Below are positions 1-7,219 of a stretch of DNA of 64,000 bases, one piece after another (the stretch's first letter is position 1; every line of letters begins with the position of its first letter). Made by a program: the position numbers and the translations under genes. The notes under the pieces were generated by a model. That model saw only the letters and a list, made by a program, of their open reading frames with translations, ran no database searches and was not told the origin of the DNA. This stretch comes from Sulfurospirillum cavolei (GTDB taxonomy: Bacteria; Campylobacterota; Campylobacteria; Campylobacterales; Sulfurospirillaceae), in the NCBI RefSeq assembly GCF_000813325.1, contig NZ_BBQE01000001.1. One strand, given 5' to 3'.

Positions 1-266
1 TTTTGGCTTACGCTAACCGTCTCTTGATGTTCGAAGCACGATTCAATCGCACGAACGCACGCGAGTGCATGCGAATGCGAACAAATACCGCAGACCCGCG
101 GTGTAAAGGCAAGCGCATCGTATAAAGGTCGTTTGCGTAAAATCTCTTCAACACCGCGATAATTGAAAAACTTCAGCTTCGCAAATGCGATTTTTTCATC
201 TTCCCATTTTACCTCTAAAGCGGCTTCGCCTTCGATTCGTTCTATGATTTCTTTAGTGATCTTCAT
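1..266 (-). CDS. hupL: NiFe hydrogenase large subunit, N-terminal part (cut by window edge)
   Basis: This is the start of the large, catalytic subunit of a NiFe hydrogenase; the gene runs off the left edge. About 88 residues are visible. They include the L1 motif RVCGIC followed by SHSHA, whose two cysteines would ligate the NiFe centre. Translation starts at an ATG inside the end of the small-subunit gene, a 14-base overlap that implies coupled translation. No export signal is expected on large subunits. The group 2-like small subunit next door makes this a cytoplasmic HupL-type protein. The second nickel-binding motif and the C-terminal maturation site lie outside the window, so an intact gene cannot be confirmed. 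Confidence 0.85.
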   Translation of the reverse strand, partial: MKITKEIIERIEGEAALEVKWEDEKIAFAKLKFFNYRGVEEILRKRPLYDALAFTPRVCGICSHSHALACVRAIESCFEHQETVSVSQ

Positions 267-1149
267 CGATAAGTTTCTTTTCCAATCGTTCGATTTTAAA
301 ACTTTTGGCAACGCCTGCTAGCGTATAATAGGCACGTTTACCGATACCGTAAGGTGTTTGCGGCAAAGACATGTTCTTATGCGTTTCGTAAAGCGCACGT
401 CGCGGAAAATCAAACTCCGTGCAACCAAGACACGGCGATCCGGCTCTGGTTTTCGAACTAACGTCGTTCCAGAGTATTTTATTGCAATTGGCATGCGTAT
501 TAGGGCCCAAGCAACCGTGTTCGTAAAACATGCATCCCTCTTTTTCGCCCAACTGTTTACAATCGACTTTCCATTCGAAATATTCGTTTCGCAAACATCC
601 GTGATGCGCCAAATAGGCAAAGATCTCTTTCGGTCGCAAGAATTCGTCCAAAAGAACCGTTTTCCCCTCTCGTAACGCCATCATCGTTTCCGCAATCCAA
701 CGCGGGTGTGCGGGACAACCGGGAATATTCACGACGTTGGATTTTTCGTCCCAATACCCGCCTTTTTCTTTAGCATTAAAGAGCGCGCCGCTAATGTGCC
801 GAGGATCGCGTAAACGAAACATACCGCCGAAACTCGCACAGCTTCCCACGCACACGATAAAACGCGCTTTGTTCGCGAGCGGTTCCAAAATTTCGGGAAA
901 CGAACGCCCAAAACGCTGTAGATAACGCGCTTCTTTCGTAAACGCACCCTCAACGATCAGAAAATCGAACGCCTCGGGTTTGTCTAAAAGCGATTCTAAG
1001 GTGTGTGCTGTAAATAACAAAGGATGGTAGAGCATTTCAAAAGAGGCGGCAAAAAGTGCCATGTTCGAATAATTCAAAAAAGAGTGGCTATTACCGTTAC
1101 ATGTAATGCCTTGAATCCAAATAACCGTTGATTTTGTATTCGGTTTCAC
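253..1149 (-). CDS. hupS: NiFe hydrogenase small subunit, cytoplasmic group 2-like
   Basis: Electron-transfer subunit with iron-sulfur clusters that pairs with the large subunit downstream. Visible cysteine motifs are CNGNSHSFLN near the N-terminus, CVGSCASFGG, PGCPAHP and the C-terminal CLRNEYF, CMFYEHGC and CLGC stretches. There is no twin-arginine signal peptide, and the CxGN-(S/T) proximal motif resembles cyanobacterial HupS and HupU proteins, so a cytoplasmic group 2-like enzyme is inferred. I chose the GTG start at 1149 because it overlaps the TGA stop of the upstream regulator (GTGA). An ATG 17 codons earlier, at 1200, would add a poorly matching extension inside the regulator gene. 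Final group assignment would need a phylogeny. Confidence 0.85.
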   Translation of the reverse strand: MKPNTKSTVIWIQGITCNGNSHSFLNYSNMALFAASFEMLYHPLLFTAHTLESLLDKPEAFDFLIVEGAFTKEARYLQRFGRSFPEILEPLANKARFIVCVGSCASFGGMFRLRDPRHISGALFNAKEKGGYWDEKSNVVNIPGCPAHPRWIAETMMALREGKTVLLDEFLRPKEIFAYLAHHGCLRNEYFEWKVDCKQLGEKEGCMFYEHGCLGPNTHANCNKILWNDVSSKTRAGSPCLGCTEFDFPRRALYETHKNMSLPQTPYGIGKRAYYTLAGVAKSFKIERLEKKLIDEDH

Positions 1150-1742
1150 GGTTGCTTTAAGGCATTGTAGATGTTCAATGCAATATCGTCGATATAACAA
1201 TTGATATTTTTATCTAAAACGCCCTCTCCGTTTAAAAAGACGAAACCGCCCAAGTAGCCCATAAAAAGACCGAAAGCCGAAAAAAAGTCTTGATTGCGAA
1301 GTTCGCCGCATGCAACGCCTTCCTCGAAAAAAATCATCAACTCCGTGACAAACGCCGATACGCAGAGCATTCCTTCGCACCCGTCTTTAAAAACTTCTCT
1401 GTTGGCAATATAAACACGTAAAAAGTAGTTGATGTGTTGCGGTTTGGAAGACGCTATCTCAAAATAGAGCGAAACGATCTTACGAATCTTTTCTTGAACG
1501 CTGCATGTCTCTTCGTTAACACGCCTGATTTCCGCACCTAAAATGTCCGAAGAGTATTTAATAATCTCTTTGGCCAAAATCTCTTTAGAAGAAAAGTAAT
1601 TGTAAATATTTCCGACGCTCATATCGATTGCTTTCGCAATATCGGGGATCGTCGTCGAATAGAAACCTCGACTAGCAAAAAGCATCAAGGCGGCTTCTAA
1701 AATTTTTTCGCTTTTTTTACTTTTTTTATCCACGATACCCAT
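1146..1742 (-). CDS. TetR/AcrR-family transcriptional regulator
   Basis: DNA-binding repressor of about 198 residues. The N-terminal third is a typical TetR helix-turn-helix: ILEAALMLFASRGFY, then TTIPDIAKAIDMSVGNIYNYF and SSKE. The C-terminal part is the variable ligand-binding region. It is the first gene of an operon with the hydrogenase subunits and its stop codon overlaps the small-subunit start, so it probably controls this hydrogenase operon and itself. The AAGG stretch lies directly against the ATG at 1742. A GTG three codons later (1733) has better ribosome-binding-site spacing and is a plausible alternative start. The ligand is unknown. Confidence 0.85.
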   Translation of the reverse strand: MGIVDKKSKKSEKILEAALMLFASRGFYSTTIPDIAKAIDMSVGNIYNYFSSKEILAKEIIKYSSDILGAEIRRVNEETCSVQEKIRKIVSLYFEIASSKPQHINYFLRVYIANREVFKDGCEGMLCVSAFVTELMIFFEEGVACGELRNQDFFSAFGLFMGYLGGFVFLNGEGVLDKNINCYIDDIALNIYNALKQP

Positions 1743-1838
1743 CCTTCAAAATACGCTTCGTTTATTCTAACATATTATTAATCTTTATTTAAAATTTTTG
1801 ACTATAATTTCGCTATTTCTTACCAAAAGGAGTCCAAT

Positions 1839-2237
1839 GTGTTACTGATGAAATTACGTGCCGAAGAGAAATTTGCTTTTTTACAACTGGCGCAATACGT
1901 CGCAAAACTCGACGGCGAATACGGACTAAAAGAGAGAGAAGTCGTAGAAGAATACTGCACGGAAATGGGAATTGAAAACGTTGAAATAGAGTTAAACGCC
2001 TTTGATTTGGACGCGATCTTAAACCTGTTTTTATCGCCTAAAAATCAAAAAATCGCTATGTTGGCATTGCTGGTTTTAGTGCATATCGACGATCGCTACG
2101 GTATTAACGAACATAAAGTTATCTCAAAAATCGCTCAAACGTTTCATATCGACGATAAGACCTTACACCTTTTTTCAATGTGGGGGAAAATGGGATCGGC
2201 ATTGTACGAGCAAGCACTCAGTTTTGTGGAAAAATAG
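1839..2237 (+). CDS. TerB-like (TerB/DjlA-N fold) protein
   Basis: All-helical protein of 132 residues resembling the TerB fold: an N-terminal helix pair with LAQYVAKLDGEYGLKEREVVEEY, and a second half with VHIDDRYGINEHKVISKIA, which carry the acidic positions usual in this fold. The biochemical role is unknown. There are no tel/ter partner genes, so tellurite resistance should not be assumed. The GTG at 1839 has an AGGAG ribosome-binding site six bases upstream; the ATG at 1848 is too far from it. A TATAAT box lies at 1803-1808. The gene ends against a strong hairpin shared with pgi, which converges on it. Confidence 0.65.
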   Translation: MLLMKLRAEEKFAFLQLAQYVAKLDGEYGLKEREVVEEYCTEMGIENVEIELNAFDLDAILNLFLSPKNQKIAMLALLVLVHIDDRYGINEHKVISKIAQTFHIDDKTLHLFSMWGKMGSALYEQALSFVEK

Positions 2238-2259
2238 TGTCGGGAAAATCTCCCGACAC
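2237..2259. terminator. Bidirectional hairpin between the TerB-like gene and pgi
   Basis: A perfect nine-base-pair stem (GTGTCGGGA / TCCCGACAC) with a five-base loop sits exactly between two convergent genes and overlaps the stop codon of the rightward one. Adjacent A and T runs suit termination in both directions. Confidence 0.8.
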
Positions 2260-2264
2260 GGTAT

Positions 2265-3524
2265 TTAACGTATTTTTTTAAGACGTTTTTCTTCGATCAA
2301 TTTACCTTTTAAGATACGCTTTCCGTCTTCGACGCCGGGTTGGTCGTAAGCGTTAACATCCATCATTTGACCGACGATCGAGGTTAAAAGCTCATAATAG
2401 AAAATCAATTTTCCCATATTCTCTTCGTCGATATGTTGCATCGTGATCGTATCGACGGGGATATCTTTTTTATCGAGCAACGCTTCAATCGTAGAATCGG
2501 CTTGCATGTTAATCAAATCACAAAAAGCGATACCGTTCATCAAATCCAAATCTTCAAGCTCTTTGAGGGTAATGGACGGAATCTTAATCTTATCGTCAAA
2601 ATTTTCGACTTTTAAAACCGTGACGCTTTTATCGCGAAGTCCTTCGACGATGAGCTGCAAAAAGGAGTGTTGGTCTTTAGGTCCGATCAAACCGACCGGC
2701 GTTAAACCGACGTTAAAGCTGCTATGGCGTTGTTTTTTTCCTAAACTCTCGCCCCACAGTTGCACGTACCAATCCGTAAAATAATCCAAACTCTCCGAAT
2801 AGGCAAATAACGTATTGATATTATAGTTCATCGAATTTTTGGCGTAATAGGTCGCTTTTTTCAACAAGGTCTCTTTGATGTATCCGTCTTCGAAGAAGCT
2901 TTGTTTAATGGCTTTGGCACCGTCAAGCAAACGTTGAACGTCTACGCCTGCCAATAAAAGCGGAGCCAAACCCGCCGCGGAAAGTACGGAGTAACGTCCT
3001 CCGACATTGACCGGAATATGTAAAACAAACGCTTTAAGCGATTTGGCGTGTGCTTCGAGTTTAGAACCGACGTCGGTTACGAACGTAAAGCGGTAATCCA
3101 AGCTAATTTCTTTGGCTTTCAGCAAGGAAAGGACGTATTTGTATACGGAAATGGTTTCGATCGTGCTTCCGGACTTGCTGATGACAAAAAAGTGCGTGTT
3201 TTTGATGTCGAGTTTATTTAAGGTTGAACGAATCGACGCGGGATCGGTACTTTCGAAGAAATGCAAGCGTTTATCGAAATCGCGAATTCCTTGTAAGACT
3301 CTAAAAATAGCTTTAGGACCCAAAGAACTTCCGCCGATACCGATAATGGCAATGTCTTTAATCGCATTGTCGTCGTTTTTGGAGCGAAACTCTTCCAAGT
3401 ACGCTTCAAGATAACTAATATCTTGCTCGGGCAATGCATAATAGCCGATGTTTTTTTGTTCTTCGACGATTTTTTCAAAGATGCCTTCTTCGACTTTTAT
3501 ATTGAAATAAAGCGAGTTTTTCAA
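2265..3524 (-). CDS. pgi: Glucose-6-phosphate isomerase
   Basis: Interconverts glucose 6-phosphate and fructose 6-phosphate in glycolysis and gluconeogenesis, in the cytoplasm. At 419 residues it belongs to the short bacterial Pgi type. Diagnostic stretches include IGIGGSSLGPKAI, FVISKSGSTIETIS (phosphosugar-binding serines), NVGGRYSVLSAAG, and GKKQRHSSFNVGLTPVG with DQHSFLQL near the active site. The start is TTG, supported by a GGAGG ribosome-binding site five bases upstream. It is monocistronic and convergent with the TerB-like gene. Confidence 0.95.
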   Translation of the reverse strand: MKNSLYFNIKVEEGIFEKIVEEQKNIGYYALPEQDISYLEAYLEEFRSKNDDNAIKDIAIIGIGGSSLGPKAIFRVLQGIRDFDKRLHFFESTDPASIRSTLNKLDIKNTHFFVISKSGSTIETISVYKYVLSLLKAKEISLDYRFTFVTDVGSKLEAHAKSLKAFVLHIPVNVGGRYSVLSAAGLAPLLLAGVDVQRLLDGAKAIKQSFFEDGYIKETLLKKATYYAKNSMNYNINTLFAYSESLDYFTDWYVQLWGESLGKKQRHSSFNVGLTPVGLIGPKDQHSFLQLIVEGLRDKSVTVLKVENFDDKIKIPSITLKELEDLDLMNGIAFCDLINMQADSTIEALLDKKDIPVDTITMQHIDEENMGKLIFYYELLTSIVGQMMDVNAYDQPGVEDGKRILKGKLIEEKRLKKIR

Positions 3525-3641
3525 ACGAATCCTCCGTAAAAATAAGTAGAGCGATATTACTACGATGCATCTTAAAAAAAGCCAAACGCAATAGGAAATT
3601 CGTTATAGTTCGATAAACTATTTTTAGCCCTGAGGAGCCCT

Positions 3642-5357
3642 ATGTTTTTACCCACAACGCCTGAAGAGATTCGTGAACGAGGTTGGCAACAATGCGATGT
3701 CATTTTGATCACGTCCGATGCCTATATCGATAGCCCTTATATGGGGGTGTCCGTTGTGGGCAGGGTGTTGGAAAAAGCAGGCTATAAAGTCGGCATTATC
3801 GCTCAACCGGACGTCAAAAGCGCTGCCGACATCACGCGGCTGGGAGAGCCGAAACTCTTTTGGGGCGTAAGCGGCGGAAGCGTGGATTCGATGGTCTCTA
3901 ACTATACCGCGACGAAGAAATTTAGAAACTCCGACGACTATACGCCCGGCGGCATCAATAACAAACGACCCGATCGCGCGAGTCTTGTGTACGTTAATCT
4001 TATCCGACAACACTTTAAAAACACCGTACCGATTATGCTAGGCGGTATCGAAGCGAGCTTGAGACGGGTCAGTCACTACGATTTTTGGTCGAACGCCGTT
4101 CGAAAACCCATTTTATTCGATGCCAAAGCCGATTATCTGCTTTACGGTATGAGCGATCTTAGCGTCGTCGAATTTGCCGATGCCCTAAAACAAGGCATTT
4201 CACCCTTACATGTAAGAGGACTTTGTTACATCGCGAAAGAGCCGAAAACCGAGTATCTTCAACTCCCTAGCCACGAAGAAGTCATCAACGATAAGCTGAA
4301 ATTCATGGATATGTTTGATCTCTTTTACCACAATAACGATCCGATTTCCGCCAAAGGGTTATGCCAAAAAGTCGATACGCGCTATTGGATTCAAAATCCT
4401 CCCGCCTATTACCTCACGACCGCGCAGATGGATGAAATCAGCGCGCTTCCTTTTATGCGCGATGCACACCCGTATTATAAAAAACAAGGGCATATCAAAG
4501 CGTTGGAGACCATCAAATTTTCCATCAACACCCATCAAGGCTGTTACGGCGAATGCAGTTTTTGTGCTATCAGCGTTCATCAAGGAAGAACCATTCGAAG
4601 CCGCTCGGAAGAGTCCATTCTCAAAGAAGCCAAACTGTTTACCACGTATAAGGATTTTAAAGGCGTTATCTCCGATTTAGGAGGACCGACGGCTAACATG
4701 TACGGATATGAGTGTTCGAAAAAGCTCTCCAAAGGAACCTGTGAAGACAAAAGCTGTATGTTCCCCAAGCTCTGCCCTGCCCTCAAACCGACCCATAAAA
4801 AACAAATCGATCTTTTGCGCAAAGTGCGAGCACTTCCGGGTATTAAAAAAGCGTTTGTGGCTTCAGGCATTCGCTACGACCTGATCAGCGAAGATAAAGC
4901 ATACGGGTACGAATACCTCAAAGAGATCGTCGAACACCATTTAAGCGGACAGATGAAAATCGCGCCCGAGCATATCGACGACGAGATTTTGGCACTAATG
5001 GGAAAACCCGGCAAAGACTCCTTGGTCACGTTCAAAGCACTTTTCGACAAACTAACCAAAGAATCGGGGAAAAAGCAATTTTTAACCTACTACTTGATTG
5101 CCGCGCATCCGGGGTGCGAAGAAAAGCATATGCACTCTTTGAAAAATTTTGCTTCTAACGTACTCAAAATCAATCCCGAACAAGCACAAATCTTTACGCC
5201 GACGCCTTCGACGTATGCGACTTTGATGTATTATACGGGCTTGCATCCGATCACTCGGAAACCGATTTTCGTCGAAAAAGAGATGCACAAAAAAGAGCGC
5301 CAAAAAGAGATTGTCGTCGCCAAAGAGAAAAAATATCATAGCGGATTTGACAGCTAA
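3642..5357 (+). CDS. YgiQ-family radical SAM protein
   Basis: Radical S-adenosylmethionine protein of 571 residues, family UPF0313 (YgiQ). An N-terminal region resembles the vitamin B12-binding-type fold. The radical SAM cluster motif CYGECSFC (CxxxCxxC) is near residue 300, followed by VHQGRTIRSRS. A cysteine-rich patch around residues 366-380 (CEDKSCMFPKLCPALKP) and a C-terminal segment typical of the family follow. The substrate of this widespread family is not known to me. The ribosome-binding site GAGGAG precedes the ATG. A small gene follows after 23 bases, possibly co-transcribed. Confidence 0.9.
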   Translation: MFLPTTPEEIRERGWQQCDVILITSDAYIDSPYMGVSVVGRVLEKAGYKVGIIAQPDVKSAADITRLGEPKLFWGVSGGSVDSMVSNYTATKKFRNSDDYTPGGINNKRPDRASLVYVNLIRQHFKNTVPIMLGGIEASLRRVSHYDFWSNAVRKPILFDAKADYLLYGMSDLSVVEFADALKQGISPLHVRGLCYIAKEPKTEYLQLPSHEEVINDKLKFMDMFDLFYHNNDPISAKGLCQKVDTRYWIQNPPAYYLTTAQMDEISALPFMRDAHPYYKKQGHIKALETIKFSINTHQGCYGECSFCAISVHQGRTIRSRSEESILKEAKLFTTYKDFKGVISDLGGPTANMYGYECSKKLSKGTCEDKSCMFPKLCPALKPTHKKQIDLLRKVRALPGIKKAFVASGIRYDLISEDKAYGYEYLKEIVEHHLSGQMKIAPEHIDDEILALMGKPGKDSLVTFKALFDKLTKESGKKQFLTYYLIAAHPGCEEKHMHSLKNFASNVLKINPEQAQIFTPTPSTYATLMYYTGLHPITRKPIFVEKEMHKKERQKEIVVAKEKKYHSGFDS

Positions 5358-5380
5358 AAACCGACATGTAAGGATTTTTG

Positions 5381-5692
5381 ATGAGCGTATTATTGGAAAT
5401 GAGTATGTTCCCGTTGGAAGGAAGCGGTTCAAAAAGCGCATTTGTCGCAAAGATTATCGATCAAATCGATCAAAGCGGTTTTGCCTATAAACTCACGCCG
5501 ATGAGTACGGTCGTGGAAACGTCTACGATGCAAGAAGCCTTGTCGCTTGTCGAGCAAGCGTACGAATGTCTGGAAGAATGCGAACGCGTATATGCATGTT
5601 TAAAATTTGACATTCGCAAAAACCGAGAAGACGGGATGCATCAAAAAATCGCTTCCGTTCAAAAAAAATTAAATCGCCCTATCAACGCCTAA
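5381..5692 (+). CDS. MTH1187/YkoF-family thiamine-binding-fold protein (DUF77)
   Basis: Small protein of 103 residues with the MTH1187/YkoF ferredoxin-like fold. The pattern MSMFPLEGSGSKS, then GFAYKLTPMSTVVE, then an acidic helix ending YACLKFDIR, matches the family. Members bind thiamine or related ligands and form tetramers; the role in this organism is not defined. The ATG at 5381 has an AAGG ribosome-binding site. The gene follows the YgiQ gene closely, and its own end overlaps the minus-35 region of a sigma-28 promoter for the next gene. Confidence 0.75.
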   Translation: MSVLLEMSMFPLEGSGSKSAFVAKIIDQIDQSGFAYKLTPMSTVVETSTMQEALSLVEQAYECLEECERVYACLKFDIRKNREDGMHQKIASVQKKLNRPINA

Positions 5693-5716
5693 AGTAAACT
5701 CAATTTACGTCGATTT
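5690..5716 (+). promoter_or_regulatory. Probable sigma-28 (FliA) promoter for the unknown gene at 5746
   Basis: TAAAGTAA, an 11-base spacer and GTCGATTT match the FliA consensus (TAAAGTTT-N11-GCCGATAA; CGATWT in Campylobacter). The minus-10 is identical to that before flaG in this window. It lies 29 bases before the start codon. Confidence 0.7.
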
Positions 5717-5745
5717 GGTTGTACCATAGTCAAAGGGGCATTGCT

Positions 5746-6273
5746 ATGCAATCACAATCGATCAATACCACTAATTACAGTTACAACAGTCTTGGATTTT
5801 CACTCCAAACCAGTAGCGGCGACGTCATCGACCTTAACATGTACGACGAGCGTTCCGCTTCGATTTCACAAGAACAAAGCGGCGGTACGCAAAATACGAT
5901 GCTCTCGCTTTCACACGCTTACGGCTACAATTTTCACTACGAAGGCGACGGAATCGACGAAAACGATCAAAAAGAGATCGATGCGGCGATGCAGCTCATT
6001 CAACCGCAAATCGACGAGTACCTTTCCAACGTTCAAAAAAGCTCTGAAACGGTCACGCTCGCATCCGCTATCAATACCGCTTACGAAGTCAATCAAACTT
6101 TGCCGAACGCCAAAGATCAAAATACACAAAATTATACTAATAATTCTTTGTTAAAAATGATCGATCATATGATGGAACAAGCGGATAAACAGAACGAAAA
6201 GGTGCTAGAGGGAGCACAAAAGCTCTTCGAAAGCGTCCTCAAACAACAAAAAGGCTTTGAGCTTTACGTCTAA
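5746..6273 (+). CDS. Uncharacterised protein in the sigma-28 regulon
   Basis: I do not recognise this 175-residue protein. It is rich in Asn, Gln and Ser, has a predicted extended N-terminal half (GFSLQTSSGDVIDLNMYDE) and helical C-terminal halves (KEIDAAMQLIQPQIDEYL; LLKMIDHMMEQADKQNEKV). It has no cysteine, signal peptide or membrane segment. The ATG at 5746 has a strong AAAGGGG ribosome-binding site; an upstream in-frame start at 5719 lacks one. It is single-gene, with a FliA-type promoter before it and a hairpin overlapping its end. The promoter suggests co-expression with late flagellar genes. A secreted or chaperone-like flagellar accessory role is possible but not shown. Confidence 0.7.
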   Translation: MQSQSINTTNYSYNSLGFSLQTSSGDVIDLNMYDERSASISQEQSGGTQNTMLSLSHAYGYNFHYEGDGIDENDQKEIDAAMQLIQPQIDEYLSNVQKSSETVTLASAINTAYEVNQTLPNAKDQNTQNYTNNSLLKMIDHMMEQADKQNEKVLEGAQKLFESVLKQQKGFELYV

Positions 6274-6290
6274 GCTTCGCCTTTTTGGAT
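6248..6290 (+). terminator. Rho-independent terminator overlapping the 3' end of the unknown gene
   Basis: AAAAAGGC pairs with GCCTTTTT across the stop codon, with an inner AAGCTT segment. The stem ends in a T run. Confidence 0.6.
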
Positions 6291-6324
6291 TCATTTTTCC
6301 TTTAGCGTATCACCTGACATTGCA

Positions 6325-6354
6325 TTGACATTCTCTCGCTATTTTCTATATAAT
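6325..6354 (+). promoter_or_regulatory. Sigma-70-type promoter for the PhnD-like / GGDEF-EAL pair
   Basis: TTGACA and TATAAT are both perfect and separated by 18 bases, about 32 bases before the GTG start of the binding-protein gene. A full minus-35 is unusual for this phylum, where minus-35 boxes are often weak. Confidence 0.6.
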
Positions 6355-6385
6355 TCGCGATAGTGTGACAAAAAGGTGATATTTA

Positions 6386-7213
6386 GTGTTTAATTTTAAG
6401 TTTATTTCGATTGTGTTTTTCAGTATAGCTTCTGCGCTTTTTGCCCAAGAAATAGAGAGTCTCAAAATAGGAATCGCACCACATTCCTCCGCTCGTATTA
6501 TCTATGACGCACATCGCGATCTAAAAACGTTTTTAGAACATTATTTCAATCGACCCGTACAAATTTTAAGTGCAAAAACGTTTAGCGATTTTGCCGATAC
6601 TTGCGATCAGGGCAACACCTACGATTTGATTATTACGTCACCGAATTTAGCTTATTTGGCGCAACACCAAGCGCATTACGTACCTTTAATGACATACACC
6701 AAAGGCTTGGAGACGATTATTTTAAGCAAAACCTCTTCTTTGCTGAAAGATCATCCCAAAACCGTTAAAATAGCAGGACAAGACCCCGTCTCCTATGCAA
6801 CGCTCTGCGGCGAAGAGTGGCTAGAACAACAAGGTTACGTTCCGGGCAAAAATTTAATTTACAGTTATTACATCAGCGCTTCGGACAGTTTAGCGACATT
6901 GTTACTTAAAAACCAAGTCGATCTCATTATTATTTCGTTACCTAATTATTTGAGACTGGATCAAGAATTGCAAAATCAACTTTTCGTCGTCTACCATAGC
7001 TCTCCCAAACCGGGTCGTATCTTTTTAGCCAAGGACTCAAAGGGGATTACGATCGAAGAGTGGCGCAATGCGTTGGTCGCTTTTTCCCAAAGTCAAGAAG
7101 GCGCACGGCATCTTAAGGCTACGAAATTGGAGGGTTTTGAAATGCTTGAGCCTCATGCGTTAGACACACTACGCGCTATAGCCCAAAAAACCTCTTCGCG
7201 ATTAACGCATTAA
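6386..7213 (+). CDS. PhnD-like periplasmic substrate-binding protein
   Basis: Exported binding protein of 275 residues in the PhnD/phosphonate-type family. A signal peptide (FKFISIVFFSIASALFA) is followed by LKIGIAPHSSARIIYDAHRDL, then DLIITSPNLAYLAQHQ and a second lobe with VDLIIISLPNYLRLDQEL. The GTG start has an AAGGTGA ribosome-binding site. No ABC transporter genes are adjacent. Six bases downstream is a membrane GGDEF-EAL protein with a periplasmic domain, so this protein probably presents a ligand to that sensor instead of feeding a transporter. The ligand is unknown and need not be a phosphonate. Confidence 0.8.
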   Translation: MFNFKFISIVFFSIASALFAQEIESLKIGIAPHSSARIIYDAHRDLKTFLEHYFNRPVQILSAKTFSDFADTCDQGNTYDLIITSPNLAYLAQHQAHYVPLMTYTKGLETIILSKTSSLLKDHPKTVKIAGQDPVSYATLCGEEWLEQQGYVPGKNLIYSYYISASDSLATLLLKNQVDLIIISLPNYLRLDQELQNQLFVVYHSSPKPGRIFLAKDSKGITIEEWRNALVAFSQSQEGARHLKATKLEGFEMLEPHALDTLRAIAQKTSSRLTH

Positions 7214-7219
7214 CGATCG

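Noticed and set aside
1839..2237. TerB similarity as evidence of tellurite resistance
   Set aside because: The fold is widespread and no other tel or ter genes are present, so only a fold-level call is supported.
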